Below are positions 26,609 to 34,949 of a DNA stretch of 64,000 nt, in pieces. The stretch spans positions 1 through 64,000 of the forward strand of contig NZ_JOCQ01000042.1 of assembly GCF_000720725.1 (NCBI RefSeq), given 5' to 3'. The stretch's first letter is position 1. Each line of letters opens with the position of its first letter. Origin of the DNA: Streptomyces rimosus subsp. rimosus (GTDB taxonomy: Bacteria > Actinomycetota > Actinomycetes > Streptomycetales > Streptomycetaceae). Both the position numbers and the translations under genes were made by a program. The notes under the pieces were generated by a model. That model did not search any database. It was given only the letters and a program-made list of their open reading frames with translations, and was not told the DNA's origin.

Positions 26609-26816
26609 GAGGCATACCCCGAGGCCGTCGAGCTGGCCCACGCCGGCTTCGCCGACCTCCGCAACGCAGATGTCCCCCGGCTCCGACCGGACGCCGCGTA
26701 CGCGCCCTCGTTCCTCACCGGGCAGGGCACCAGCCTCGCGCTCGTCGGCGCGTACATGCTGGCCGCTCCCCTGGCCGACCGGGACCACACCGTGGGCTCG
26801 CTCCGCTTGCACGCCG
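26609..26816 (+). pseudogene. FAD-dependent monooxygenase, C-terminal remnant
   Basis: No start codon or full domain, but one frame encodes PDAAYAPSFLTGQGTS followed by LALVGAYMLAAPLADRDH. This is the second FAD-binding (GDAAH-type) motif and following helix of TetX-like monooxygenases, with the leading Gly of GDAAY replaced by Pro. It lies on the same strand as the N-terminal fragment at 24548-24894. About 200 residues of the middle are missing and the DUF1330/GlxA pair occupies the gap. The interval 26476-26608 holds nothing recognisable. Confidence 0.65.
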
Positions 26817-26859
26817 CCCGTGCTCCGTCCCCCCGTGCTGGGGCGGTACGGAGCACGGG
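26817..26859 (-). terminator. Hairpin downstream of gap
   Basis: Perfect 12-bp inverted repeat CCCGTGCTCCGT (26817-26828) and complement (26848-26859), with a smaller C-run/G-run pairing in the loop. It is 46 bases after the stop of the minus-strand gap gene. Confidence 0.6.
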
Positions 26860-26905
26860 CGGTACCCGTACGGAGAAGACCGGAACCGGCCGGACAGGAG
26901 CCGGG

Positions 26906-28351
26906 TCAGATCACCGGGGCCGGGTAGGTCGGGTACTCCACGCCGGAAACGTGCTGGACGACGCGGATGACCTGGCAGGAGTAGCCGAACTCGTTGTCGT
27001 ACCAGAGGTAGAGGATCGCGTTGTCGCCCTCGACCTTGGTGGCGCCGGCGTCGACGATCGAGGCGTGGCGCGAGCCGATGAAGTCGTTCGAGACCGCGTC
27101 GGGGGCGCTGGTGAAGTCGATCTGACGTCGCAGCGGCGAGGTCAGCGACACGTCACGAAGGTGTTCGAGGACCTCTTCGCGGCTGGTCTCGCGCGCGAGC
27201 TGGAGGTTGAGGATCGCGATCGAGACGTCCGGCACCGGGACGCGGATCGAGCTGCCGGTGATCTTCGCCTTGAGGTCGGGCAGCGCCTTGGCGACGGCGG
27301 AGGCGGCACCGGTCTCGGTGATGACCATGTTGAGCGGCGCCGAGCGGCCGCGGCGGTCGGCCTTGTGGTAGTTGTCCAGCAGGTTCTGGTCGTTGGTGAA
27401 CGAGTGGACCGTCTCGACGTGGCCGCGCAGCACGCCGTACTCGTCGTCCATCGCCTTCAGCGGCGGGACGATGGCGTTGGTGGTGCAGGACGCGCAGGAC
27501 AGGATCCGCTCGTCCGGCTTGACCATGTCGTGGTTGACGCCGTGCACGATGTTCGGGACGTCGCCCTTGCCCGGCGCGGTCAGCACGACCTTGTCGACGC
27601 CGGGGCGCAGGTGCTTCGACAGGCCCTCGCGGTCGCGCCACTTGCCCGTGTTGTCGATGAGGATGGCGTCCTTGATGCCGTACGCCGTGTAGTCGACCTC
27701 GGTGGGGTCGTCGGCGTAGATCACCTTGATCTCGTTGCCGTTGGCGACGATGGTGCTGTTCGCCTCGTCGACGGTGATCGTGCCCTGGAACTGGCCGTGG
27801 ATGGAGTCGCGCCGCAGCAGCGAGGCGCGCTTGATGATGTCCTGGTCACCGCCACCGCGGACGACGATGGCACGCAACCGCAGGCCGTTGCCGGAGCCGG
27901 CCTTCTCGATGAGCAGACGGGCGACGAGGCGGCCGATGCGGCCGAAGCCGTAGAGGACGACGTCGCGCCCCTCACGGCGCTCGATCTTGTCGTCGCCCGT
28001 GGCGCCCGCGACGGCCTCGGCGGTGAACTCCTCCACCGTCAGGCCGCGGTCGTCGGCCTTGTACGTCTCGGCGAGCCGGCCGATGTCGATCTGGGAGGGG
28101 CCGAGGTCGAGGGCGGTGAGGGCCTGCAGGAACGGGAACGTCTCGGTGATCGAGAGCTCCTCACCGGCTATCTGGCGCGCGAAGCGGTGGGTCTTCAGGA
28201 TGCTGACCACCGACTTGTTCACCAGGGAGCGGCTGTGGAGCAGGACCGTGACGTCCCGCTCCCGGTGCAGCTTCCCGATGATCGGGATCATCGACTCCGC
28301 GATCTCCTCGCGGTTCTTCCAGTTTGTGAACGAGTCCTCGTTGACAGTCAC
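26906..28351 (-). CDS. gap: Glyceraldehyde-3-phosphate dehydrogenase, long actinobacterial form
   Basis: 481-aa GAPDH, converting glyceraldehyde 3-phosphate, NAD(P) and phosphate to 1,3-bisphosphoglycerate. An N-terminal extension of about 125 residues precedes the Rossmann motif YGFGRIGR (134-141). The catalytic cysteine is Cys289 in SCASCTTNA; the general-base histidine region VETVHSFTNDQ and the substrate loop follow, and it ends with the expected LWYDNEFGYSCQ. About 145 residues longer than canonical GapA (about 335 aa), as in other long-form actinobacterial enzymes. Start ATG 28351. Probably monocistronic with a hairpin downstream. Confidence 0.95.
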   Translation of the reverse strand: MTVNEDSFTNWKNREEIAESMIPIIGKLHRERDVTVLLHSRSLVNKSVVSILKTHRFARQIAGEELSITETFPFLQALTALDLGPSQIDIGRLAETYKADDRGLTVEEFTAEAVAGATGDDKIERREGRDVVLYGFGRIGRLVARLLIEKAGSGNGLRLRAIVVRGGGDQDIIKRASLLRRDSIHGQFQGTITVDEANSTIVANGNEIKVIYADDPTEVDYTAYGIKDAILIDNTGKWRDREGLSKHLRPGVDKVVLTAPGKGDVPNIVHGVNHDMVKPDERILSCASCTTNAIVPPLKAMDDEYGVLRGHVETVHSFTNDQNLLDNYHKADRRGRSAPLNMVITETGAASAVAKALPDLKAKITGSSIRVPVPDVSIAILNLQLARETSREEVLEHLRDVSLTSPLRRQIDFTSAPDAVSNDFIGSRHASIVDAGATKVEGDNAILYLWYDNEFGYSCQVIRVVQHVSGVEYPTYPAPVI

Positions 28352-28559
28352 AGGTCCATCTTTCGAGCTAGGCGGTGCTCAGATGCTAACCCCACCGCTC
28401 TTTCGTTGCTCAGGGGGTGGGGCGGTGGGGCGCTTTGCCGGATATGTGCGGCCGATATGCGGGACTTCGGGCCGGTAGCTGTCGCCGGACGGGTGCGTAC
28501 GCCGCGAGGCCGACGTCCGTCGTAGGCTGAATTCCGGACACGAGGAGCAGGAGGCTGCG

Positions 28560-29240
28560 GTGGCCGGGACGACGGTGTCCGAGGTGATGGCCGAGCTGGC
28601 CGGGCTGGCGGACCCCAGGACACGCGAAGTGAACGCGAAGCACGGTGACGATCACGGTGTGAACCTCGGCAAGCTGCGCGCGCTCGCGAAGCGGCTCAAG
28701 ACGCAGCAGGAGCTCGCGTGCGAGCTCTGGGGGACGGGCGACAGCGCGGCGCGGCTGCTGGCGCTCCTGATCTGCCGCCCGAAGGCGTTCGGTCGCGACG
28801 AGCTGGACGGCATGCTGCGCGAGGCGCGCACGCCCAAGGTGCACGACTGGCTCGTGAACTACGTGGTGAAGAAGAGCCCGCACGCGGAGGAGCTGCGCGT
28901 GGCCTGGTCCGCCGACCCGGATCCGGTGGTCGCGAGCGCCGGCTGGGCACTGACGACCGAACGCGTGGCGAAGAAGCCCGCGGGCCTCGACCTCGCGGGA
29001 CTGCTCGACACCATCGAGGCGGAGATGCGGGACGCCCCGGACCGCCTCCAGTGGGCGATGAACCACTGCCTGGCGCAGATCGGGATCGGACACGCGGAGC
29101 ACCGCGCCCGCGCGATCGACATCGGCGAGCGCCTGGGAGTGCTCAAGGACTACCCGACTTCTCCGGGGTGCACGTCTCCGTTCGCGCCTGTCTGGATCAG
29201 CGAGATGGTGCGCAGGCAGGGCGGTACGGCGGCGGGCTGA
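28560..29240 (+). CDS. AlkD-like DNA alkylation repair (HEAT-repeat) protein
   Basis: 226-aa all-helical protein resembling the DNA_alkylation/AlkD HEAT-repeat family: VNLGKLRALAKRLK, ACELWGTGDSAARLLALLI, VHDWLVNYVVKK, LQWAMNHCLAQIGI. AlkD-type enzymes excise bulky or cationic N3/N7-alkylpurines, and some members protect producers from DNA-alkylating metabolites. GTG 28560 has AGGAGG 7 bases upstream. Several hairpins follow the stop. The family catalytic residues cannot be fixed by eye, so function is family-level. Confidence 0.8.
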   Translation: MAGTTVSEVMAELAGLADPRTREVNAKHGDDHGVNLGKLRALAKRLKTQQELACELWGTGDSAARLLALLICRPKAFGRDELDGMLREARTPKVHDWLVNYVVKKSPHAEELRVAWSADPDPVVASAGWALTTERVAKKPAGLDLAGLLDTIEAEMRDAPDRLQWAMNHCLAQIGIGHAEHRARAIDIGERLGVLKDYPTSPGCTSPFAPVWISEMVRRQGGTAAG

Positions 29241-29299
29241 TCACCGGCGGTTTCCGTACGGGCCGACGGCGCGGGTATGCGGGTTCGCACCGGATACCC

Positions 29300-29353
29300 G
29301 AACGCGCCGTGCCGGATGATCCGGCACGGCGCGTTCGTACGGTTCAACCGTAC
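29300..29353. terminator. Tandem hairpins between convergent genes
   Basis: A perfect 17-bp inverted repeat starting GAACGCGCCGTG (29300-29316 with 29320-29336, 3-base loop) is directly followed by a second perfect 8-bp one, GTACGGTT/AACCGTAC (29337-29353). They sit between the AlkD-like gene (+) and the Old Yellow Enzyme gene (-), so they likely terminate both. Confidence 0.8.
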
Positions 29354-29369
29354 AGCTCACCCGTACGAT

Positions 29370-30470
29370 TCAGGAGCGGTGGTACGGGTTGGGGAGCTGG
29401 ATGTCGGCGCCCAGCTCGCGGGCGGCGCCGCGGGCGAAGTACGGGTCGCGCAGCAGCTCGCGGCCGATGAGGGCCACGTCCGCCTGACCGTCCGCGATGA
29501 TCTTCTCGGCCTGCCGCGCCTCGGTGATCAGGCCGACCGCGCCGACCGGCAGCCCGGTCTCCTTCTTGACCCGCTCGGCGAACGGCACCTGGTACCCGGG
29601 CTCCACAGTGATCTTGACGCCGGGGGCGTTGCCGCCGGTGGAGGTGTCCAGCAGGTCCACCCCGTGCGCCTTCAGGTCAGCGGCGAAGCGCACGGTGTCG
29701 TCGGCGGTCCAGCCCTCGCGCTCGTCGTCCGCGTTCTCCGACAGCCAGTCGGTCGCCGAGATGCGGAAGAGCAGCGGCAGCTCCTCGGGCCACACGGCCC
29801 GTACGGCGTCCACGACCTCCAGCGCGAAGCGGGTGCGGTTCTCGAAGGAGCCCCCGTACCCGTCCGTGCGCCGGTTGGTGTACGGCGAGAGGAACTCGCC
29901 GATCAGATAGCCGTGGGCGCCGTGGATCTCCGCCACCTGGAAGCCCGCCTCCAGCGCCCGCCGCGCAGTCGCGGCGAACTGCCCGACGATCTCCTGGATC
30001 TGCTCGACGGACAGTTCCTCCGGCGTGGTGGACGCGTCGTCGAAGGGCAGCGGGCTCGGGCCCACCGGCTGCCACCCGTGGCCCTCGCCCGGGGCGATCG
30101 GGGCGCCGCGGTCCACCCAGGTGCGCTCGGTCGAGGCCTTGCGCCCGGCGTGCGCGATCTGGATGCCCGGGACGGACCCGTGCGCCTTGAGGAAGTCGGT
30201 GATCCGCCGGAACGCGGCGGTCTGTGTGTCGTTCCACAGCCCCAGGTCGTACGGGCTGATGCGCCCCTCGGGGCTCACCGCCGTGGCCTCGGTCAGGATC
30301 AGCCCGGTGCCGCCGACGGCCCTGGAGGCCAGGTGCTGGAAGTGCCAGTCGTTGGGCGCGCCCTGCTCCGGTCCGTCGGGCGCCGCCGAGTACATGCACA
30401 TGGGGGCCATCCATATGCGGTTGGGGATGGTCAGCGACCGGAGGGTGAGGGGCTCGAACAGTGCGCTCAC
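29370..30470 (-). CDS. Old Yellow Enzyme-family NADH:flavin oxidoreductase (YqjM-like)
   Basis: 366-aa FMN enzyme with a TIM-barrel fold that reduces activated C=C bonds with NAD(P)H. Hallmarks: start SALFEPLTLRSLTIPNRI, MAPMCMYSA with the YqjM-type cysteine that tunes the flavin, IQIAHAGRKAS, EIHGAHGYLIGEFLSP with catalytic His/His-type residues, and the C-terminal phosphate-binding GRELLRDPYFA. I prefer GTG 30470 (GGGAG upstream, start matches YqjM); GTG 30500 adds ten residues. A good vegetative promoter lies at 30514-30544. Confidence 0.93.
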   Translation of the reverse strand: MSALFEPLTLRSLTIPNRIWMAPMCMYSAAPDGPEQGAPNDWHFQHLASRAVGGTGLILTEATAVSPEGRISPYDLGLWNDTQTAAFRRITDFLKAHGSVPGIQIAHAGRKASTERTWVDRGAPIAPGEGHGWQPVGPSPLPFDDASTTPEELSVEQIQEIVGQFAATARRALEAGFQVAEIHGAHGYLIGEFLSPYTNRRTDGYGGSFENRTRFALEVVDAVRAVWPEELPLLFRISATDWLSENADDEREGWTADDTVRFAADLKAHGVDLLDTSTGGNAPGVKITVEPGYQVPFAERVKKETGLPVGAVGLITEARQAEKIIADGQADVALIGRELLRDPYFARGAARELGADIQLPNPYHRS

Positions 30471-30513
30471 GACGGACTCCCGCGGTTGGGGTTGCTTCAC
30501 CTTGACGCCTCGT

Positions 30514-30544
30514 ACGATAACTCTCGTAGTACGGAAGCTGTCAA
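30514..30544 (-). promoter_or_regulatory. Candidate vegetative promoter of the Old Yellow Enzyme gene
   Basis: On the minus strand TTGACA (30544-30539) is followed after 18-19 bases by TTATCG/TATCGT (30520-30514), close to the HrdB consensus. Repeated TACGA/TCGTA words flank and overlap it (30511-30566), which suggests an operator for an unknown regulator, possibly MarR- or HxlR-type. From 30567 to 30914 I see no gene, repeat or hairpin. Confidence 0.55.
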
Positions 30545-30914
30545 ACTACGATGGATCTCGTACATGGCGGGGCGGGTGGGCCGGGCGGCACGGCGGAGTG
30601 ATCGCGTACGGGGAGGGCGGTGGCCGTCGGCGCGTACGGAAACGGGGCCGGCCCGTCATGGGTCCGGCCCCGCACGTCGTACCGCGGCGCGTGTACCGAT
30701 CGCCGCCGCACCGTCCGGTCCGCGGCGTACCCCCGTATCGCCGCGGCCGACAGTCGGCCCTCGGGCGTCGCCCTGGGCCGATCGGCTCACGATAGGACGC
30801 CCGGCGCCGCCCTTTCGAGCGAATTTCGCCGCCCCGGGAGAAGGCGCAGGTGGGGCGTGGCACGGCCTACGGGCAAGCGACTCCCCCGCCCAACGTCCCG
30901 AGGAGGGCGCGCAC

Positions 30915-31427
30915 ATGGTCATCCGCGGCATCGACCACGTAGGCGTCACGGTTCCCGACATCGACGCGGCGACGGCCTTCTTCACGGCGGCGCTGGGCGC
31001 GGAGGTGCTGTACGACACGCTGCGCCGCGAGGATGGGCCGAACGCGGGCGAGGAGGTCGAGCGGCGGCTCGGTGTGCCGGAGGGCACCGCGCAGGCGGCC
31101 GTACGGATGCTGGCCCTGCCGAACGGGCCCGGGATCGAGCTGTTCGAGTTCACCGGTCCGCGGCAGCGGCCGCCCGCGGTCCCGTGCGACCTGGGGTGGC
31201 AGCACCTGGCCTGTTACGCCGGCGATCTGGACGCCGCGGTGGCGCGGGCCGAGGCCGCGGGCGCCGTGCCGCTCGGGCCTCCGCGGCCCCTGCCCGGCCC
31301 GGAGGAGGGGTGGCGGAACCGCTTCGCGTATCTGCGCACGCCCTGGGGGAGCACGCTGGAACTGCTGACGTACCCGGACGCCCAGCCGTACGAGCGGACC
31401 ACGCGCCGGCGCCGGTGGCGGCCCTGA
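30915..31427 (+). CDS. VOC-family (glyoxalase/methylmalonyl-CoA epimerase-like) protein
   Basis: 170-aa metal-dependent VOC protein with two beta-alpha-beta-beta-beta modules. IDHVGVTVPDIDAATAFF carries the first metal histidine; IELFEF ends module 1; WQHLACYAGDLDAAVARAEA starts module 2 and RTPWGSTLELLTYP supplies the last acidic ligand. Nearest in look to methylmalonyl-CoA epimerase and lactoylglutathione-lyase-like proteins, but the substrate is open. ATG 30915 has GAGGAGGG upstream. The C-terminus ends in an Arg-rich tail. Confidence 0.88.
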   Translation: MVIRGIDHVGVTVPDIDAATAFFTAALGAEVLYDTLRREDGPNAGEEVERRLGVPEGTAQAAVRMLALPNGPGIELFEFTGPRQRPPAVPCDLGWQHLACYAGDLDAAVARAEAAGAVPLGPPRPLPGPEEGWRNRFAYLRTPWGSTLELLTYPDAQPYERTTRRRRWRP

Positions 31428-31461
31428 CCGGTCTCGCACCGAGACCCTGACCGCTTGCAGT

Positions 31462-31485
31462 GTTTCGATCCGCAAAACCGGGAAA
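31462..31485 (+). promoter_or_regulatory. Candidate SigB-type stress promoter for glsB-like gene
   Basis: GTTT (31462-31465), 14 bases, then GGGAAA (31480-31485). This is close to the Streptomyces SigB-group consensus GNNT-N14-16-GGGTAY and lies 50 bases before the GlsB-like start. Weaker than consensus at the -10. Confidence 0.4.
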
Positions 31486-31534
31486 CACCAGAGTCGAAGC
31501 GTTTTGATCTTATTTGTGAACGAGGTGAGCTGCC

Positions 31535-31804
31535 ATGGGAATCATCGCGTGGGTTCTGATCGGATTGCTGGCGGGTGCGATCGCGAAGGCGCTGATGCCC
31601 GGTAAGGACCCGGGCGGATGCCTCGTCACGATGCTGATCGGCATCGTCGGTGGCCTGCTGGGCGGCTGGCTGGGCAAGGTGATCTTCGGGGTGGAGTCGA
31701 TCAACGGCTTCTTCCACCTCTCCACATGGATCGCCGCCATCATCGGCTCGGTGATCGTCCTGGCGATCTACCGGGTGACCATCGGCCGCAATCAGCAACG
31801 CTGA
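31535..31804 (+). CDS. GlsB/YeaQ/YmgE-family stress-response membrane protein
   Basis: 89-aa protein almost entirely membrane-embedded: about three helices with the family's glycine-rich pattern (IIAWVLIGLLAGAIAKALMPG, then GIVGGLLGGWLGK, then IIGSVIVLAIYR). This transglycosylase-associated/YeaQ family is induced by general or acid stress in many bacteria; the molecular role is not known. GAGGTGAG precedes the ATG. Upstream there is a SigB-like promoter and downstream a strong terminator, so it is monocistronic. Confidence 0.92.
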   Translation: MGIIAWVLIGLLAGAIAKALMPGKDPGGCLVTMLIGIVGGLLGGWLGKVIFGVESINGFFHLSTWIAAIIGSVIVLAIYRVTIGRNQQR

Positions 31805-31816
31805 CCGCGCGGCGGC

Positions 31817-31856
31817 AAAGGCGGAGGCCCCCTGGCGACAGGGGGCCTCCGCCTTT
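31817..31856 (+). terminator. Intrinsic terminator after the GlsB-like gene
   Basis: Perfect 18-bp stem starting AAAGGCGGAGGCCCCCTG (31817-31834), loop GCGA, complement at 31839-31856 ending in TTT. One of the clearest terminators in the window; its A and T ends make it bidirectional. Confidence 0.88.
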
Positions 31857-31975
31857 GCCGTGGACGCCGGAAAGTGGGTCTGACCTGCGTGGACAGCCCA
31901 TCGGAGGGCCGTTGTCAGTGGTCGGGTGCAGACTGAGCGGTATCGGAGACAACGGCGTCCCGGAGGTGTTCCGAC

Positions 31976-33073
31976 ATGGCATCCGACACCACAGATGTGC
32001 TCCTCGCGGTGGGCACACGCAAAGGGCTCTTCATCGGCCGGCGGCGGCGCGGCGACTGGGAGCTGAGCGGACCGCACTTCGCCGCGCAAGCGGTCTATTC
32101 GATCGGCATCGACACCCGGCGTCCGACACCCCGGCTGCTGGCCGGAGCGGACAGCGCGCACTGGGGCCCCTCGGTCTTCCATTCCGACGACCTCGGCGAG
32201 ACCTGGCAGGAACCCTCCCGCCCGCCCGTCAAATACCCGCCGGATACCGGCACTTCCCTGGAGCGGGTGTGGCAGCTCCACCCGGCCGGCCCGGCCGCCC
32301 CCGACGTGGTGTACGCCGGGACGGAGCCCGGCGGGCTGTTCCGGTCGGCGGACGGCGGCGAGACGTTCGAGCTCGTACGGCCTCTCTGGGACCACCCGTC
32401 CCGCGAGCGGTGGGTGCCCGGCGGTGGCGGGCTCGCGGTCCACACGGTGATCACGGACCCGCGGGACGCGGACGCGGTGACGGTCGCGGTGTCCGCCGCG
32501 GGGGTGTTCCGCACGACGGACGGCGGCGCGAGCTGGGCCCCGTCCAACAGCGGCGTGAAGGCCGTGTTCCTGCCGGACCCGGACCCGGAGTTCGGGCAGT
32601 GCGTCCACAAGATCGCGCAGGACCCGGTCAACCGCGACCGGCTCTATCTGCAGAACCACTGGGGCGTGTACCGGAGCGACGACGCGGGCGCGCAGTGGAC
32701 GGACATCGGCGGGGGGCTGCCCTCCGACTTCGGGTTCACGACGGCGGCTCACCCGCGCCGGGCGGACGTCGCGTACGTCTTCCCCATCACCGCGGACATC
32801 GACCGGGTCCCCGCGGAGCACCGGTGCCGGGTGTTCCGTACCGAGGACGCCGGCGCGACCTGGGAACCGCTCAGCGCCGGCCTGCCCCGGGAGGACCACT
32901 ACGGCACGGTGCTCAGGGACGCGCTGTGCGTCGACGACTCCGACCCCGCGGGCGTCTATTTCGGCAACCGCAACGGAGAGGTCTTCGCCAGCGCCGACGA
33001 CGGCGACAGCTGGCGGCAACTCGCCTCGCACCTGCCGGATGTGCTGTGCGTGCGGGCGGCCGCCGTCGGGTGA
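31976..33073 (+). CDS. BNR/sialidase-like beta-propeller protein (WD40/YCF48 type)
   Basis: 365-aa protein built of repeats with Asp-box motifs: FHSDDLGETWQ, FRSADGGETFE, FRTTDGGASW, YRSDDAGAQWT, FRTEDAGATWE, FASADDGDSWRQ. Asp-boxes close propeller blades in sialidases and photosystem-assembly factor YCF48. No signal peptide, so it is cytoplasmic, and the sialidase catalytic arginine triad is not evident. Annotated homologues are usually called exo-alpha-sialidase or WD40/YVTN protein without proven activity. ATG 31976; stands alone after the terminator. Confidence 0.87.
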   Translation: MASDTTDVLLAVGTRKGLFIGRRRRGDWELSGPHFAAQAVYSIGIDTRRPTPRLLAGADSAHWGPSVFHSDDLGETWQEPSRPPVKYPPDTGTSLERVWQLHPAGPAAPDVVYAGTEPGGLFRSADGGETFELVRPLWDHPSRERWVPGGGGLAVHTVITDPRDADAVTVAVSAAGVFRTTDGGASWAPSNSGVKAVFLPDPDPEFGQCVHKIAQDPVNRDRLYLQNHWGVYRSDDAGAQWTDIGGGLPSDFGFTTAAHPRRADVAYVFPITADIDRVPAEHRCRVFRTEDAGATWEPLSAGLPREDHYGTVLRDALCVDDSDPAGVYFGNRNGEVFASADDGDSWRQLASHLPDVLCVRAAAVG

Positions 33074-33193
33074 CCCGGGCGCGGCGACCGGACCGTACGG
33101 GACCGTACAAGAGGGAGGTGAGCGGGTGGAACGCTGAGCCGGGATCGGGCCATCGGTTGAAGTGGATCACCTTGCGGCCAGTAGGGTGACGGC

Positions 33194-33871
33194 GTGGCTG
33201 CACGACCTCTTCATGAAATCGTCGAACCCGGCTGGGCCAAGGCACTTGAGCCGGTCGCCGGACAGATCGCCAAGATGGGCGAGTTCCTGCGGGCGGAGAT
33301 CGCCGCGGGACGTACCTACCTCCCGGCGGGCAGCAATGTGCTGCGCGCCTTCCAACAGCCCTTCGACGACGTACGGGTGCTCATCGTCGGGCAGGACCCC
33401 TACCCGACCCCCGGACACGCGGTGGGGCTGAGCTTCTCCGTCGCGCCGGACGTCCGCCCGCTGCCCGGAAGCCTGGAGAACATCTACCGTGAGATGGCCT
33501 CGGACCTGGGGCTGCCGCGGCCGTCCAACGGCGACCTCACCCCGTGGACGCAGCAGGGTGTGCTGTTGCTCAACCGGGCCCTGACGACGGCGCCGCGCAA
33601 GCCGGCGGCGCACCGGGGCAAGGGCTGGGAGGAGGTCACGGAGCAGGCCATCCGGGCGCTGGTCGCCCGCGGCCGCCCGATGGTGTCCGTGCTGTGGGGC
33701 CGCGACGCGCGCAACCTGCGCCCGCTGCTCGGCAACCTGCCGGCGGTGGAGTCCTCGCACCCCTCCCCCATGTCGGCCGACCGGGGCTTCTTCGGCTCGC
33801 GCCCGTTCAGCCGGACCAACGACCTGCTGGTGCGGCAGGGGGCACAGCCGGTGGACTGGAGACTGCCCTGA
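33194..33871 (+). CDS. ung: Uracil-DNA glycosylase, family 1
   Basis: 225-aa Ung that removes uracil from DNA in base excision repair. The water-activating motif GQDPYPTPGHA (67-77; catalytic Asp68) and the minor-groove loop HPSPMS (from His189) are intact, with LLLNRALTT and VLWG between them. Length is typical. GTG 33194 is the start. It is 22 bases from the next gene and may be co-transcribed with it. Confidence 0.96.
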   Translation: MAARPLHEIVEPGWAKALEPVAGQIAKMGEFLRAEIAAGRTYLPAGSNVLRAFQQPFDDVRVLIVGQDPYPTPGHAVGLSFSVAPDVRPLPGSLENIYREMASDLGLPRPSNGDLTPWTQQGVLLLNRALTTAPRKPAAHRGKGWEEVTEQAIRALVARGRPMVSVLWGRDARNLRPLLGNLPAVESSHPSPMSADRGFFGSRPFSRTNDLLVRQGAQPVDWRLP

Positions 33872-33893
33872 GGCTGCGGGATAGTGTGCCCGC

Positions 33894-34949
33894 ATGACGA
33901 ACGCGAACATCCCTGCGGGCTGGTACGCCGACCCGCAGGGCACGCCCGACCAGCTGCGCTGGTGGGACGGCTCCCGGTGGACCGAGCACACGCACCCGGG
34001 GCAGCAGGCCCAGGCTCCGGCGCAGAACCAGGGGCAGGCCGCCCAGCAGGCACCGGCCCAGGTCCCCGTACCGGCGCACGCGGCTCAGGCGCAGCAGGTG
34101 CCGCAGCAGGCGCAGCAGGGCGGGCAGCCGTACGGGCAGCAGGGGTACGGACAGCAGGGCCCCGGGCAGCCGATGCCGCAGCAGTACGCGCCGCAGGCGG
34201 CACAGCCGGTGGCGGTGGGACAGCAGGCGCCGGCCGGACAGCCGATGGCGGGCGCTCAGCCCGGGTACGGGCAGCCGGGCGGCGCCCCCGGCGCGGTGCA
34301 GTACCAGGTCCAGCAGCAGGCCGGTGTCGCCCCCACCGCCCAGGGCGGCGGGACGCTGTTCACCGAACCGGTCCTGGTGGTGAACCAGAAGGCCAAGCTG
34401 ATCGAGGTGACGAACGAGTACAGCGTCTTCGACCAGCACGGCAACACGCTCGGCACGGTCGTCCAGGTCGGCCAGAGCACCGCGAAGAAGGTGCTGCGGA
34501 TCGTCTCCAGCCTCGACCAGTACATGACCCACCGGCTGGAGATCCGGGACGCCTACGGGCAGCCGCAGCTGGTGCTCACCCGCCCGGCGAAGTTCATCAA
34601 GTCGAAGGTGCTGGTGGAGCGGCCCGACGGGCAGCCGGTCGGCGAGATCGTGCAGCAGAACGCCATCGGGAAGATCAACTTCGCGATGATGGCGGGCGGA
34701 CAGCAGATCGGCGCCATCAAGGCGGAGAACTGGCGCGCCTGGAACTTCGCGATCGTCGACCACACCGACTCCGAGGTCGCCCGGATCACCAAGACCTGGG
34801 AGGGCCTGGCCAAGACGATGTTCACCACCGCGGACAACTACGTCCTGCAGATCCACGTCCAGCTCCCCGAACCGCTGCGGAGCCTGGTCGTCGCCACGGC
34901 CCTGACCGTGGACACGGCCCTCAAACAGGACGCGCGCGGGCTTGGCTGA
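33894..34949 (+). CDS. DUF2510 domain plus LURP-one/scramblase-like protein
   Basis: 351-aa protein. Residues 7-37 are a DUF2510 (SHOCT-like) motif, GWYADPQGTPDQLRWWDG, common at the N-terminus of actinobacterial membrane-associated proteins. A Gln/Pro/Gly-rich low-complexity linker covers about 40-155. The remainder resembles the LURP-one/phospholipid-scramblase beta-barrel fold (FTEPVLVVNQKAKLIE, VSSLDQYMTHRLEIRD, IGAIKAENWRAWNFAI). Substrate and role are not known in bacteria. The next gene begins inside its last codons. Confidence 0.85.
   Translation: MTNANIPAGWYADPQGTPDQLRWWDGSRWTEHTHPGQQAQAPAQNQGQAAQQAPAQVPVPAHAAQAQQVPQQAQQGGQPYGQQGYGQQGPGQPMPQQYAPQAAQPVAVGQQAPAGQPMAGAQPGYGQPGGAPGAVQYQVQQQAGVAPTAQGGGTLFTEPVLVVNQKAKLIEVTNEYSVFDQHGNTLGTVVQVGQSTAKKVLRIVSSLDQYMTHRLEIRDAYGQPQLVLTRPAKFIKSKVLVERPDGQPVGEIVQQNAIGKINFAMMAGGQQIGAIKAENWRAWNFAIVDHTDSEVARITKTWEGLAKTMFTTADNYVLQIHVQLPEPLRSLVVATALTVDTALKQDARGLG

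Noticed and set aside
29277..30914. In-frame upstream extension of the VOC gene
   Set aside because: Runs antisense through the Old Yellow Enzyme gene; the ATG at 30915 has a strong ribosome-binding site and matches the family start.
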